This document shows, one piece after another, positions 17,224 through 26,628 of a stretch of 64,000 nucleotides of DNA (position 1 is the first letter of the stretch; every line of letters starts with the position of its first letter). Origin of the DNA: Alphaproteobacteria bacterium HGW-Alphaproteobacteria-7 (lineage in GTDB: Bacteria > Pseudomonadota > Alphaproteobacteria > Sphingomonadales > Sphingomonadaceae); contig PHEB01000001.1 in the NCBI GenBank assembly GCA_002842735.1, positions 124,001 to 188,000 on the forward strand, in the 5' to 3' direction. The notes under the pieces were generated by a model, which was not told the DNA's origin, ran no database searches, and saw only the letters and a program-made list of their open reading frames with translations. Both the position numbers and the translations under genes were made by a program.

Positions 17224-19530
17224 TCAGTCAAACCGGCCCGACTTGGGGAAGCCCTGCGGCGGCATTCGCCCGGCGGCCCCGCGCGCCACCTTCCACATGC
17301 GGATTTCGGTTTCGGTGCGGGTGCGTTCGCCCGATCCGCCCATCTGCCAGCTGAGGCCATCGCCCAGCACAAAGGTGATCGCGTCGGACAACCCGCCGTC
17401 GCGGTAGCGCTGCAATTGCACCCCCTGCCCGCGCGCCATCACCGGCAGTTCTTCAAGGTTGAACACCACCAGCTTGCGGTTGTCCCCGACGCAGGCGACA
17501 TGATCGTGGGTGGGCGCAATCTCGCGGATCACCCGCAGCGCAGCGCCATCTTTCAGGTTCACCACCTGCCGCCCTTTGCGTGTTTCGGCCAGCAGATCAT
17601 CCATCGCCGCCACAAAGCCCTTGCCGTGGCTTGAGGCGAGCAGCAACCGCCCGCCCGGGCGGTGCACCATCATCGCAGTGATCGCGGCTTCGCTTTCAAG
17701 GTCGACCATGGTGCGCACCGGTTCGCCGAACCCGCGCGCGCCGGGAAGCTTGTCGCACCCCAGCGTATAGAACCGCCCGTCGGATGCAGCCAACAACAGC
17801 TTATCAGTCGTCTGCGCATGGAGGATGAAGGCGAGGCTGTCGCCCTCCTTGTATTTGAATTCCTGATCCAGCGGCACGTGGCCGCTCGCCGCGCGGATCC
17901 AGCCTTTCTGGCTGAGGATCACCGTGACCGGGGCCTTTTCAATCATCGCATCCATGCTGAATTCGACCGCAGGCGCGGCTTCGGCAATCAGCGTGCGGCG
18001 CGCGCCGAGCGCGGTATCCTCGGCGTATTCCTTGCGCAGCGCCTTGAGATCGCGTTTCAGCCGGGTGCGCTGTTTCGCGGGGCTTTCCAGCAGCGCCTGC
18101 AATTCCGCCTCTTCGGCCAGCAGCGTGTCCTGTTCCTTGCGCAGCTCCATTTCCTCCAGCTTGCGCAAAGACCGCAGCCGCATATTGAGGATCGCTTCGG
18201 CCTGCCGGTCGGTAAGGTCGAATTCGGCCATCATCAGCGGCTTGGGCTCATCCTCGGTGCGGATGATTTCGATCACCCGGTCAAGGTTGAGGAAGGCGAT
18301 GATGTAACCGCGCACCAGTTCCAGCCGCGATGCGATCTTGTCCAGCCGATGCTGCGCGCGGCGTTGCAGGATGTCTATCTGCGCCGCCGTCCAGCTGCCC
18401 AGCAGTTCCTTCAGCCCCATCACCATCGGGGTGCGCCCCAAACCGGGCTGCGCATCGAGCACGTTCAGATTGAGGCTGAACCGGGTTTCCAGATCGGTCA
18501 GCTTGAACAGGCTTTCTTTCAGCAGTTCAGGATCGACATTGCGGCTTTTGGGGGTGAGCACGATGCGGATCGCGGTATCGCTTTCATCGCGCACGTCTTC
18601 CAGAATCGGCAGTTTGCGATCACCGATCAGCGCGGCGATCTGTTCGATCAGCTTGCCCTTGGGCACCTGATAGGGGATTTCCGAGATAACAAGCTGCCAC
18701 TGCCCGCCGCCCAGCCGTTCGATCCCGGCGGCGATATCATCGGCGTCCTTGGCCTCTGGCGCGTGGAACTTGCCGCGCAGGCGGAAACTGCCGCGTCCGG
18801 TGCGATAGGCCTCGGCAATGCTGGCCGCGCTGTCGACCACCTGCCCGCCGGTAGCAAAATCGGGGCCATGGAACAGTTCCATCAGCCGCGCATGTTCCAC
18901 GTGGGGATTGTCGATCAGTTCCAGCGTCGCGTCGATCACTTCTGCAACATTGTGGCTGGGAATGCTGGTCGCCATGCCGACCGCGATCCCGCTTGACCCA
19001 TTGGCGAGCAGGTTGGGGAACAGGCCGGGGAAAATTTCCGGCTCGACCTCTTCACCGTTGTAAGTCGGCAGAAAATCGACCGTGCCTTCATCCAGCCCCG
19101 CCATCAGCGCCAGCGCGGTCTTGGTCAGCCGCGCTTCGGTATAGCGATAGGCGGCGGCGTTATCGCCATCGACATTGCCGAAGTTGCCCTGGCCTTCAAC
19201 CAGCGGATAACGCAGCGCAAAATCCTGCGCCAGCCGCACCATCGCGTCATAAACCGAGGCATCGCCATGCGGGTGATACTTGCCGATCACATCGCCGACC
19301 ACGCGCGCCGATTTCTTGAACGCTGAGGATGGATCAAGCTTCAACTGCCGCATCGCCCACAGCAATCGGCGGTGCACCGGCTTCAACCCGTCGCGCAGAT
19401 CGGGGAGCGAGCGCGCGGTGATGGTGGACAGTGCATAAACGAGGTAGCGTTCGGACAGCGCAGCATCGAACGGCGCATCGACGATCGCATCAAACGGGTC
19501 TTCTGGCGGGGTGGTAACAGTGTCGGACAT
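17224..19530 (-). CDS. parC: DNA topoisomerase IV subunit A
   Basis: 768 aa, decatenating type II topoisomerase subunit. N-terminal [19 protein letters not shown], the active-site tyrosine in [12 protein letters not shown], and the quinolone region [18 protein letters not shown] with the usual Ser. GyrA-type tower motif [13 protein letters not shown] is present. The C-terminal beta-pinwheel is short, fitting ParC rather than GyrA. It is preceded by a ferredoxin gene on the same strand, with a hairpin between them. Confidence 0.94.
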   Translation of the reverse strand: MSDTVTTPPEDPFDAIVDAPFDAALSERYLVYALSTITARSLPDLRDGLKPVHRRLLWAMRQLKLDPSSAFKKSARVVGDVIGKYHPHGDASVYDAMVRLAQDFALRYPLVEGQGNFGNVDGDNAAAYRYTEARLTKTALALMAGLDEGTVDFLPTYNGEEVEPEIFPGLFPNLLANGSSGIAVGMATSIPSHNVAEVIDATLELIDNPHVEHARLMELFHGPDFATGGQVVDSAASIAEAYRTGRGSFRLRGKFHAPEAKDADDIAAGIERLGGGQWQLVISEIPYQVPKGKLIEQIAALIGDRKLPILEDVRDESDTAIRIVLTPKSRNVDPELLKESLFKLTDLETRFSLNLNVLDAQPGLGRTPMVMGLKELLGSWTAAQIDILQRRAQHRLDKIASRLELVRGYIIAFLNLDRVIEIIRTEDEPKPLMMAEFDLTDRQAEAILNMRLRSLRKLEEMELRKEQDTLLAEEAELQALLESPAKQRTRLKRDLKALRKEYAEDTALGARRTLIAEAAPAVEFSMDAMIEKAPVTVILSQKGWIRAASGHVPLDQEFKYKEGDSLAFILHAQTTDKLLLAASDGRFYTLGCDKLPGARGFGEPVRTMVDLESEAAITAMMVHRPGGRLLLASSHGKGFVAAMDDLLAETRKGRQVVNLKDGAALRVIREIAPTHDHVACVGDNRKLVVFNLEELPVMARGQGVQLQRYRDGGLSDAITFVLGDGLSWQMGGSGERTRTETEIRMWKVARGAAGRMPPQGFPKSGRFD

Positions 19531-19659
19531 GGCCCCCCTCTAGCAATCCGCCGCACCGCGAGGGAGAGGGGTTTCCACAGGCTTGAGCTCTTATGCTGCC
19601 AGCGCGCTAAGATGCTGTCGCATCACGCGCTGGAAATGCTCAAGCGCCGCACGGGCTTA

Positions 19660-19697
19660 ACCAAAGTTCGATGAGGCAAAGCCCATCGAACTTTGGT
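19660..19697. terminator. Perfect 14-bp hairpin after the ferredoxin gene
   Basis: ACCAAAGTTCGATG pairs perfectly with CATCGAACTTTGGT around a 10-nt loop whose ends (GGC/GCC) pair too. It starts 2 nt after the ferredoxin stop. No T-run follows on the minus strand, so termination efficiency is uncertain; it may protect the 3' end of the mRNA instead. Confidence 0.6.
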
Positions 19698-19698
19698 A

Positions 19699-20034
19699 TT
19701 ACATCCGCCGCAGATCATTGCTTTCGGACGGCACGCTGACGGTCAGTCCGTCCATCTCGGCCGTCAGTTCGATCTGGCATGACAGGCGCGACGTGCGCCG
19801 CGCTCCGGCGGCGAAATCGAGCATGTCTTCCTCCTCATCGGCGGCGGGGGGCAGGCGGTCGAACCATTCGGCAGCGACGATCACGTGGCACGTTGAACAG
19901 GCCATCTGCCCTTCGCAGGTACCCTCCAGCGGCAGCCCCGCCGCCTGGCCGACGCGCAGCAGATTGTCGCCCGCTTCGCACGCCGTTTCCACCCGCTTGC
20001 CATGGGGGTCGACAAAGGTGATGGTGATGCTCAC
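19699..20034 (-). CDS. 2Fe-2S ferredoxin (adrenodoxin/ISC type)
   Basis: 111 aa. The cluster ligands are in CEGQMACSTCHV plus a later Cys in SRLSCQIEL, the plant/vertebrate-type pattern of ISC ferredoxins. DEEEDMLDFA is the acidic helix that binds partners. Its start overlaps the end of the upstream cysteine desulfurase gene by 4 nt, so the pair probably serves Fe-S assembly. Confidence 0.93.
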   Translation of the reverse strand: MSITITFVDPHGKRVETACEAGDNLLRVGQAAGLPLEGTCEGQMACSTCHVIVAAEWFDRLPPAADEEEDMLDFAAGARRTSRLSCQIELTAEMDGLTVSVPSESNDLRRM

Positions 20035-21131
20035 AGGCCTTGCTCCTTGGCGGCAGAGAGGATCGCGCTGGCGGCGACCTCGATGTCCTGCGCCGCGGTA
20101 TAGCGGCCAAATCCCAGCCGAATAGAGGACTTTGCCTGCCCGTCAGTCAGCCCGATCGCCTTCAACACATGGCTCGGCCGGCCCGATCCGCTGGCGCAGG
20201 CGCTGCCTGCCGAGAACATCACATTGCGGCAATCTGAGATCAAGCGGGCGACGTCGAGGCCGTCTAATCGCACATTGAGATTGCCGGGCCAGCGGTGGTC
20301 GACGCTGCCGTTGACCTCCCATCCCGCAAAGGCATCGCGGGCAATGTTCGCCAAATGTTTCACGTGAAACATTTGCGCTTCGATCCCCTCTGCCGCCACC
20401 TGCGCCGCCGCGCCGAACCCGGCGCAAAGCGCGGGCGAGAGGGTGCCTGAACGAAGGCTAGCCTCCTGTCCGCCGCCCCACAGCAGGGGTGCGGGGCGCG
20501 GCGCATCTGCGGCGATCCACAAGGCACCAATCCCCTTTGGCCCGTGAATCTTGTGCGCCGATACCGCGATGTAGTCGGGCCTAAAGGGGGTCAAGGCGAG
20601 CCTACCGATAGCCTGGACGGCATCAACCAGAACCCGCGCTCCGGCAGCGTGAGCGATAGTGATGGCCTCGGCCAGCGGATGGATCACGCCGATTTCATTA
20701 TTGACCGCCATCACCGCGACAAGCCCGGTTGCAGGCGTGATCGCGGCCTTCAGCGCGTCAAGATCGGCGCGGCCATCGGGCAGGACGGGGAGCACGGTGA
20801 AGCGCCGCCCCTGCGCCTCCACCACCCGCGCGCAATCGAGCACTGCTGCATGCTCGGCGGCGAAGGTGATGACATCGCCCGGCGTGCCTTGCAGCACCAT
20901 ATTGAGCGCTTCGGTTGCGCCGGAGGTAAAGATCACTTTCCCATCATCGGGCAGCAAAGCCGCGACCCGACCCCGCGCCGCCTCCACCGCCGCCGCCGCC
21001 ATGCGGCCCATGCGGTGGGCGGAATGCGGGTTGCCGAAGGTGTCGCTGTCCGGCCCGCCGAGCCAGCGCAGCATCGCCTCACGCGCCTCGGGGGCGAGCG
21101 GCGTGGTGGCTTGGTAATCGAGGTAGATCAT
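20031..21131 (-). CDS. Cysteine desulfurase (NifS/IscS family), carries an internal parS
   Basis: 366 aa PLP enzyme releasing sulfur from cysteine. It begins MIYLDYQATTPLAPEAREAM; PLP lysine in AVSAHKIHGPKGIGALW; catalytic loop AGSACASGSGRPSHVL. The sequence MFHVKHLA within it is the peptide product of a parS site (20356-20371). It is the second of two tandem desulfurase genes and overlaps the ferredoxin gene. Confidence 0.92.
   Translation of the reverse strand: MIYLDYQATTPLAPEAREAMLRWLGGPDSDTFGNPHSAHRMGRMAAAAVEAARGRVAALLPDDGKVIFTSGATEALNMVLQGTPGDVITFAAEHAAVLDCARVVEAQGRRFTVLPVLPDGRADLDALKAAITPATGLVAVMAVNNEIGVIHPLAEAITIAHAAGARVLVDAVQAIGRLALTPFRPDYIAVSAHKIHGPKGIGALWIAADAPRPAPLLWGGGQEASLRSGTLSPALCAGFGAAAQVAAEGIEAQMFHVKHLANIARDAFAGWEVNGSVDHRWPGNLNVRLDGLDVARLISDCRNVMFSAGSACASGSGRPSHVLKAIGLTDGQAKSSIRLGFGRYTAAQDIEVAASAILSAAKEQGL
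20356..20371. promoter_or_regulatory. parS centromere site, copy 2 (intragenic)
   Basis: TGTTTCACGTGAAACA, identical to copy 1 at 7483, extended to 22 bp by flanking AAA/TTT. It is read in frame as Met-Phe-His-Val-Lys-His in the cysteine desulfurase. Coding-sequence parS sites that encode this peptide are common in bacteria. Confidence 0.92.
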
Positions 21132-21150
21132 CGGTTCACGCCCCCACCCT

Positions 21151-21235
21151 CGTCATTGCGAGGAGCGAAGCAACGCGGCAATCCAGAGCGTATCGCGAGA
21201 CACTCTGGATTGCTTCGCTGCGCTCGCAATGACGA
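21151..21235. repeat. Palindromic repeat family A, copy 2
   Basis: Outer arms CGTCATTGCGAGGAGCGAAG and CGCTGCGCTCGCAATGACG, inner arms GCAATCCAGAGCGT and ACACTCTGGATTGC. It lies between the two desulfurase genes, 1-2 nt after the stop of the upstream one, and could act as their transcription attenuator. Confidence 0.88.
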
Positions 21236-21236
21236 A

Positions 21237-22274
21237 CTAGCATAGCGAAGCCCAAGCATCGGCAAACCGCTCCAAGTCCTCGGGCGTGGTGTTCCACCCC
21301 AAACTCACCCGGATGGTGCGCGCGGCCACATCATCCGCCACGCCAAAGGCATCAAGCACCCGGCTTTTCTTGAGCGTGCCCGAAGAACACGCGCTCCCCG
21401 CCGACACGGCAAAGCCCATGGCGTCGAGCCGGATCAGCAATGCCTGCGAGCTGATCGTGGGGTGGGCGACCGAGATAATATGGGAGCATTGAAAGCCCGG
21501 TGCGATCACCTCACCATGACGGAAAAGCGCGTTCTTCAAGTCGAAATGCTGTTCAACCGTGGTTGCCCAACTATCCAGCCCGCCCGCTTCCAGCGCCGCT
21601 GCCATGCCAAGCGCGCCGGGCAGATTCTCGGTGCCCTGACGATAACCGCGTTCATGCCCGCCGCTCGGCTCCAGCAGATTGAAATCGCGCACCAGCAATG
21701 CGCCGATCCCGATCGGTCCGCCGAACTTATGTGCGCTGACGACGATCATGTCGGCATCAGGAAGCGTCATCTTTCTGGCACTTTGCGAGCAATCGACGAG
21801 CAGTTGCCCTCCACTCTCACGGACCGATTCCGCCAGCTTGCCTTGCAGATATGGCATTAAATTCGTGCCAGTTTCCGAATTGATTTGCTGCACTGCCACC
21901 AGAGCGCCAGCGCTGTTTGTGAGCGTATCGGGATCAACTTCGCCGTCAGTAACCGGCACAACCTCCGCATCGGGCGCGGCGCGAAATACCGCGTCATGCT
22001 CGACCGCGCTGACAATCCGGCGGTTCACCTTCGCGCGGTTCAGCGCAATCCACAACGCCTCGCTCGCGCCGGAGGTGAAGATCAGCTCCCCGCTCCATTG
22101 TAGCGAAGCCTTGATCCGCTCACGCGCATCCTCCAGCAGGTGCCGCGCCTTGCGCCCTTCCGCGTGGGGCGAGGACGGGTTGGCCCACAGCGCAAACCCC
22201 TCCTCCATCGCCGCCTTTGCCTCGGGCCGCAGCGGCGATGTGGCCGCGTGGTCGAGATAGATCCGCTCCGGAAT
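21237..22274 (-). CDS. Cysteine desulfurase family protein with probable ATT start
   Basis: 345 aa if it starts at ATT 22274. The family N-terminus YLDHAATSPLRPEAKAAM is fully encoded but contains no ATG, GTG or TTG; an in-frame TGA lies two codons upstream of the ATT. AGGGG stands 8 nt before ATT. The track start (ATG 22208) would delete the conserved first strand and loop. PLP lysine in VVSAHKFGGPIGIGAL, catalytic cysteine in AGSACSSGTLKKSRVL. It is followed by a second desulfurase and a ferredoxin. Alternatively a small deletion removed the original start. Confidence 0.85.
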   Translation of the reverse strand: MPERIYLDHAATSPLRPEAKAAMEEGFALWANPSSPHAEGRKARHLLEDARERIKASLQWSGELIFTSGASEALWIALNRAKVNRRIVSAVEHDAVFRAAPDAEVVPVTDGEVDPDTLTNSAGALVAVQQINSETGTNLMPYLQGKLAESVRESGGQLLVDCSQSARKMTLPDADMIVVSAHKFGGPIGIGALLVRDFNLLEPSGGHERGYRQGTENLPGALGMAAALEAGGLDSWATTVEQHFDLKNALFRHGEVIAPGFQCSHIISVAHPTISSQALLIRLDAMGFAVSAGSACSSGTLKKSRVLDAFGVADDVAARTIRVSLGWNTTPEDLERFADAWASLC

Positions 22275-22294
22275 GGCTCAGCCCCTACAAAAAA

Positions 22295-22322
22295 TTGCGA
22301 ATTGCGCGCGCGTCCCTATATA
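22295..22322 (+). promoter_or_regulatory. Candidate sigma-70-like promoter for the alpha/beta hydrolase
   Basis: TTGCGA and TATATA are separated by 16 nt, about 60 nt before the hydrolase ATG. The region is AT-rich and lies between divergent genes. Motif matching only. Confidence 0.3.
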
Positions 22323-22383
22323 GAGCGCGCTTTCGCGGACGCCACCCGGCGTAGCGCGGCCCCTCGATCAACAAGGTCTGCTC

Positions 22384-23040
22384 ATGCCATCCGTCATCTT
22401 CCCCGGCCCCGAAGGCCGTCTTGAAGGCCGTTTCTCCCCCCCGCCGCGCCCGCGTGCGCCCGTGGCGATGATCCTGCACCCGCACCCCGAAGGCGGCGGC
22501 ACCATGAACGACCGGATCGTGCAGCGGCTTTACAAAACCTTTGCCGATCGCGGCTTTGCCACCCTGCGGTTCAACTTTCGCGGCGTGGGCCGTTCGCAAG
22601 GCAGCTTCGATTCCGGCATCGGCGAGCTTTCCGACGCGGCGAGCGCATTGGATTGGGTGCAGTCGATCCACCCTGAGGCACAAAGCACCTGGATCGCGGG
22701 CTATTCTTTCGGCGCGCTGATCGGGATGCAATTGCTGATGCGCCGCCCCGAAGTGCGCGGGTTTATCTCGGTCGCGCCGCCCGCCAATATGTATGATTTC
22801 AGCTTCCTCGCCCCTTGTCCTGCGAGCGGCATCTTCGTGCAGGGCGCGGCGGATACCGTGGTGCAGCCGATTGCGGTGCAGAAGCTGGTCGACAAGCTGC
22901 GCACGCAAAAGCACATCACTATCCACCACGAAGAAATCCCGCGCGCCAACCACTTCTTCGAAAACGAGATCGAGGAATTGATGGGTTCGGTGAACAATTA
23001 TCTGGATTTCCGGCTCTCGCCCGATTGCCCGATCAAGTGA
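22384..23040 (+). CDS. Alpha/beta hydrolase
   Basis: 218 aa. HPHPEGGGTMNDRIV, FATLRFNFRGVGRSQGSFD, nucleophile elbow GYSFGA and a late catalytic His in NHFFENE fit a conserved bacterial hydrolase family sometimes annotated as dienelactone-hydrolase-like. Natural substrate unknown. It is divergent from the desulfurase genes. Confidence 0.85.
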   Translation: MPSVIFPGPEGRLEGRFSPPPRPRAPVAMILHPHPEGGGTMNDRIVQRLYKTFADRGFATLRFNFRGVGRSQGSFDSGIGELSDAASALDWVQSIHPEAQSTWIAGYSFGALIGMQLLMRRPEVRGFISVAPPANMYDFSFLAPCPASGIFVQGAADTVVQPIAVQKLVDKLRTQKHITIHHEEIPRANHFFENEIEELMGSVNNYLDFRLSPDCPIK

Positions 23041-23069
23041 TGCGTTGATGCGGGCGGTGGACGCCGCCC

Positions 23070-23282
23070 CTACCCTTCCCCGGCGGCCTTGATCTGGGTG
23101 ATCGGCGCTTCGCCGGTGCTGGTGGGCAGCGTCCAGATCAGCACGTTGAGCACCGCGATCACCGCCAGCACCATCATCAGCGCGGGCTGTTTGATCTGCC
23201 CCGTGCGCCGCCACAGCGCGTAGGCCCCGGCCAGCAGTGCCAGCGCGGCGAGCATGACGATGGATAATACGATATCGGTCAT
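23070..23282 (-). CDS. Hypothetical two-helix membrane protein
   Basis: 70 aa with two hydrophobic segments (VLSIVMLAALALLAGAYALW and ALMMVLAVIAVLNVLIWTLP) joined by a short polar loop (RRTGQIKQ). No family recognised. Convergent with the hydrolase. Confidence 0.65.
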   Translation of the reverse strand: MTDIVLSIVMLAALALLAGAYALWRRTGQIKQPALMMVLAVIAVLNVLIWTLPTSTGEAPITQIKAAGEG

Positions 23283-23392
23283 ACGGAAGAGCCTTCCTGT
23301 GAAGCCCGCAGCACGAAATTAGGAGTCGCCATACTTCAACATATCCAGCATATTGAATTGGCAAAGCTTAATGCCACAATGGGAGGGTTATG

Positions 23393-23773
23393 ATGGGTAT
23401 TTTCAGTTCAATCAAGAATGCGGTCTGGGGTTCAGGCGATGATAAAAAGGCCGAAGCGCCTGCGCCCAAGCCTGTTGCTGCACCCGCTGCACCAGCCGCC
23501 CCCGCTGCGCCTGACCCGATCAGCCAGGCCGAAATGGAAGCGCGCATCGCCGCCATGCCCAATGCCGACAAATTCAATTGGCGCACATCAATCGTCGATC
23601 TGATGAAGATGGTCGGGCTCGACCCCAGCTTTGCCAATCGCAAGGAATTGGCCGGGGAACTGGGCATGGAAGGATATAGCGGCACCGCCGAAGAAAACAT
23701 CAATCTGCACCACGCCGTGCTCAACCTGCTGGCAGCCGAGGGCGGCAAGGTAGGCGGCATCCTCAAGGATTGA
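23393..23773 (+). CDS. DUF3597 family protein
   Basis: 126 aa. An Ala/Pro-rich linker (residues ~20-45) separates MGIFSSIKNAVWG from a compact domain with KFNWRTSIVDLMKMVGLD, RKELAGELG and NINLHHAVLNLLAAEGGKV, which I recall as DUF3597. Function unknown. GGGAGG upstream favours the second of two adjacent ATGs. Confidence 0.8.
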   Translation: MGIFSSIKNAVWGSGDDKKAEAPAPKPVAAPAAPAAPAAPDPISQAEMEARIAAMPNADKFNWRTSIVDLMKMVGLDPSFANRKELAGELGMEGYSGTAEENINLHHAVLNLLAAEGGKVGGILKD

Positions 23774-23820
23774 TCCTGCGCGATTGACTCCGCTTGGCCG
23801 CCTCGTCAAACCTTGCGCCC

Positions 23821-25668
23821 ATGAGAGAGAACCACGCTGATTTCACCCGCCGCCAAACCCTTGCCGGGTTTGGCGGCGTTTCCGCGCTTGCGCTGCTGCC
23901 CGCCTGCGCCGCAACCAGCACCGCGCCCAATAGCGGAGCGCCGGTCGCTGGGCTTGATCCCGATGCCGCGCTCGACAGGATCGCCTACCGGATGCTCGCC
24001 CACGAACCGGGCCGCGCTACCGGGCTGGGTGTGGACACCGGCGAATATGCCGCGTGGCGATCAACCTTCGGCACGGCGGGCGAACAAGGGCGCAGCGAAT
24101 ATGCGGCCACGCTCAAGGAACTGGTCGCCGAAGCCCGCGCCTACCCCAAGGATGGCCTGACCAGCGATCAGCAGATCGGGTTTGAGGTCGTCGAAACCGC
24201 GTTTTCCAAAGCGCTTGAAGGCATGGCGATGCCCTACGGCGATGTCGCGGTCGGCAGCTGGCGCAATGCGCCCTATGTGGTGATCCAGAATGTGGGCGGC
24301 TATATTGATCTGCCGCGGTTCTTCGGTTCGACCCAGCCGTTGAATGCATCCGAAGATGTCGGCCCTTACATGGACCGCCTCGCCGAAGTTCCCGCGATCC
24401 TCGACGGAGAGCTTGACCGCATCCGCGCCGCGCGCGCCATGGGCGTGGTGCCGCCGGCCTTCCTGATCGACAAGGCGATCGCCCAGATGGAAGCGAGCAT
24501 CGCCAGCGCCAGCGATAGCTACGCCGGGCCGCTCACCGCCGCACCGTTCAACATTGGCGACTGGGCCGCACCGCAAGCCGGGCGGATCGTCGCCAACGGG
24601 ATTGTCCCCGCGCTCGAACGCCAGATTGCCGAACTCAAGGCCCAGCGCGCCGTCGCGAAGGATAGCGCCGGGATGTGGGCGCAGCCGATGGGTGAGGAAT
24701 ATTACAGCTGGGCGGTCGGCGCATCGACCACGACCGCGATGACGCCCGATGAAATCCACCGTCAGGGGCTGGCCGAACTTGACGAAATCCACGGGAAAAT
24801 GGACCCGATCCTGCGCGAAATCGGCTATACCCAAGGCACCGTGGGTGACCGGATGCGCGCGTTGTCAGACGATCCGCGTTACAAATTTGCCGAGGGCGAT
24901 CCGGGGCGCGAGGAAATCTTCGCCTTCATCAATGACCGGGTGGCGTGGATCAAATCGCAGATGCCGCGCGCGTTCAACCAACTGGTCGACCCCCCGCTCG
25001 AAATCCGCCGCCTGCCGCTCGCTGAAGAACCCGGCGCGCCGGGGGCTTACGGCGGGGCGGGCAGCAAGGATGGCTCGATTCCGGGGCGGTTCTGGATCAA
25101 CCTCAGAACCACCGATCTGCACCGCAAATATGACTTGGCCGACCTTGCCTTCCACGAATCGATCCCCGGCCACGTGTGGGAAGGCGAGTTTTCCAACCGC
25201 CTGCCGCTGATCCGATCGATCCTCGCCTTCAACGCTTTTTCCGAAGGCTGGGCGCTTTATGCCGAACAATTGGCGGATGAGCTGGGCGCTTATGATGAAT
25301 TCAAGGTCGGGCGGCTGGGCTACCTCCAATCGCTCGCCTTTCGTGCCTGCCGGTTGGTGGTGGATACCGGGCTGCACTCCAAACGCTGGACGCGCGAACA
25401 GGGGCGGCAGTTCTTTGTCGAGCGCAACGGCTCCAAGGTCGAAGAAGTGGCGAGCGAGGTTGATCGTTATTGCAGTTGGCCGGGGCAGGCCTGCGGTTAC
25501 AAGATCGGCCACAGCGAAATCGTGCGCCAACGCGCGCGGGCGCAGGCGGAACTGGGCGGCGCGTATGATTTCAAGGCGTTCAACACCGCCGTGGTGCTGG
25601 GCGGCAACGCCCCGCTGAGCGTGGTGGCGAACACGGTGAGCCGCTACATCGCGGGCGCGCGGGGGTGA
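23821..25668 (+). CDS. DUF885 family lipoprotein, putative zinc metallopeptidase
   Basis: 615 aa. The signal contains RRQTLAGFGGVSALALLPAC, a twin-arginine-like lipoprotein leader. The DUF885 hallmark HESIPGHVWE gives a zinc-binding HExxxGH-type motif, followed by FSEGWALYAEQLADELG. Related proteins are annotated as peptidase-like, but the substrate is unknown. ATG 23821 is chosen because the track start (23794) has no support. Its stop overlaps the ATG of a methyltransferase remnant. Confidence 0.85.
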   Translation: MRENHADFTRRQTLAGFGGVSALALLPACAATSTAPNSGAPVAGLDPDAALDRIAYRMLAHEPGRATGLGVDTGEYAAWRSTFGTAGEQGRSEYAATLKELVAEARAYPKDGLTSDQQIGFEVVETAFSKALEGMAMPYGDVAVGSWRNAPYVVIQNVGGYIDLPRFFGSTQPLNASEDVGPYMDRLAEVPAILDGELDRIRAARAMGVVPPAFLIDKAIAQMEASIASASDSYAGPLTAAPFNIGDWAAPQAGRIVANGIVPALERQIAELKAQRAVAKDSAGMWAQPMGEEYYSWAVGASTTTAMTPDEIHRQGLAELDEIHGKMDPILREIGYTQGTVGDRMRALSDDPRYKFAEGDPGREEIFAFINDRVAWIKSQMPRAFNQLVDPPLEIRRLPLAEEPGAPGAYGGAGSKDGSIPGRFWINLRTTDLHRKYDLADLAFHESIPGHVWEGEFSNRLPLIRSILAFNAFSEGWALYAEQLADELGAYDEFKVGRLGYLQSLAFRACRLVVDTGLHSKRWTREQGRQFFVERNGSKVEEVASEVDRYCSWPGQACGYKIGHSEIVRQRARAQAELGGAYDFKAFNTAVVLGGNAPLSVVANTVSRYIAGARG

Positions 25669-25748
25669 TGCCGAACAAACTCTATTTCGGGGATAATCTC
25701 CACGTCCTGCGCGAACATATCGCGGATGCCAGCGTTGATCTGATTTAA
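25668..25748 (+). pseudogene. N-terminal remnant of a type III-like DNA methyltransferase
   Basis: 26 codons, MPNKLYFGDNLHVLREHIAD then ASVDLI, end in TAA exactly where the catalytic DPP(F/Y) motif should follow. The opening is typical of DNA methyltransferases with a C-terminal Mrr-like domain. The matching C-terminal part lies at 26629-27255, beyond an inserted DUF3800 gene. Confidence 0.85.
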
Positions 25749-25768
25749 AAAAGGCTCGCAGAGACTTC

Positions 25769-26509
25769 ATGGGCGAACCCCTTCCTTATTCCGATTACAT
25801 CGTTTTCGCCGACGAAAGCGGTGATCATGGGCTGGACAAGATTGACCCCGAATTCCCGATGTTCGCCCTGTCCTTTTGCATGATCGAGAAGGCGGCATAC
25901 ATAAGCAGTGTTGTTCCCGCATTTCAGCAGTTCAAATTCGATTTTTGGGGCCATGACGGGGTGGTTCTTCACGAACATGAGATCCGCAAGAGGAAGGGGC
26001 CGTTCACACTTCTGCTCACCAATCCCGATTTGCGTGCCAGTTTTTATGAACGCTTGAATGGGCTGATGGCCGACACACCAATGTCCATCGTCGCGTCAGT
26101 GATCGACAAGGTTAAACTCAAGGCCAAATACGCCCAACCTTCGAACCCCTATGAAATCGCGCTTCTTTTCTGCATGGAGCGACTGCTGGGACAGTTGTTG
26201 GCAAAAGGGCAGTCGGACCGAACTGTTCACGTGCTTTTCGAGAGCCGCGGCAAACAGGAGGATGCCGACCTCGAACTGGAATTTCGCCGGATTTGCGCGA
26301 ACCAGCGCAACTGGGGTTGGAAGCAGACCGACTTCACCCAAATCCGGTTTGAGCCTGTTTTCGTGAAGAAAGCCGCTAATGCAACCGGGCTTCAGCTATC
26401 AGATCTGACTGCGAGACCGATTGCCCTACACTATCTGCGGCCCGATCAAAGCAATCGCGCCTATGATACGATCTCAACCAAGTTGCGAGCCGTGAAATGC
26501 TTCCCCTAA
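25769..26509 (+). CDS. DUF3800 protein replacing the centre of a methyltransferase gene
   Basis: 246 aa. The N-terminal YIVFADESGDHGLD is the DUF3800 hallmark (the family has a predicted RNase H-like fold), with later acidic residues in VHVLFESRGKQEDADLELEF and a C-terminal LSDLTARPIALHYLRP. Biochemical function is not known; members are frequent on mobile and defence islands. The gene is intact, with its own ATG, and sits between the two remnants of a DNA methyltransferase. Confidence 0.85.
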   Translation: MGEPLPYSDYIVFADESGDHGLDKIDPEFPMFALSFCMIEKAAYISSVVPAFQQFKFDFWGHDGVVLHEHEIRKRKGPFTLLLTNPDLRASFYERLNGLMADTPMSIVASVIDKVKLKAKYAQPSNPYEIALLFCMERLLGQLLAKGQSDRTVHVLFESRGKQEDADLELEFRRICANQRNWGWKQTDFTQIRFEPVFVKKAANATGLQLSDLTARPIALHYLRPDQSNRAYDTISTKLRAVKCFP

Positions 26510-26628
26510 TAGCTTACGCCAACGCATAAAAACAAAGGGACCCCAGGTTGTCCCAGAGTCCCTATGCCGACCGGGTAGGTCCCAATCCGGCTTCTGAGAT
26601 AACATTCTTGCTGCAAATGTCAATGATA

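Noticed and set aside
18892-18912. Third parS site (TGTTCCACGTGGGGAT)
   Set aside because: Only the left half matches; the right half lacks the symmetric GAACA.
17662-18996. Plus-strand ORF of 444 aa
   Set aside because: Antisense shadow of parC; no recognisable protein features.
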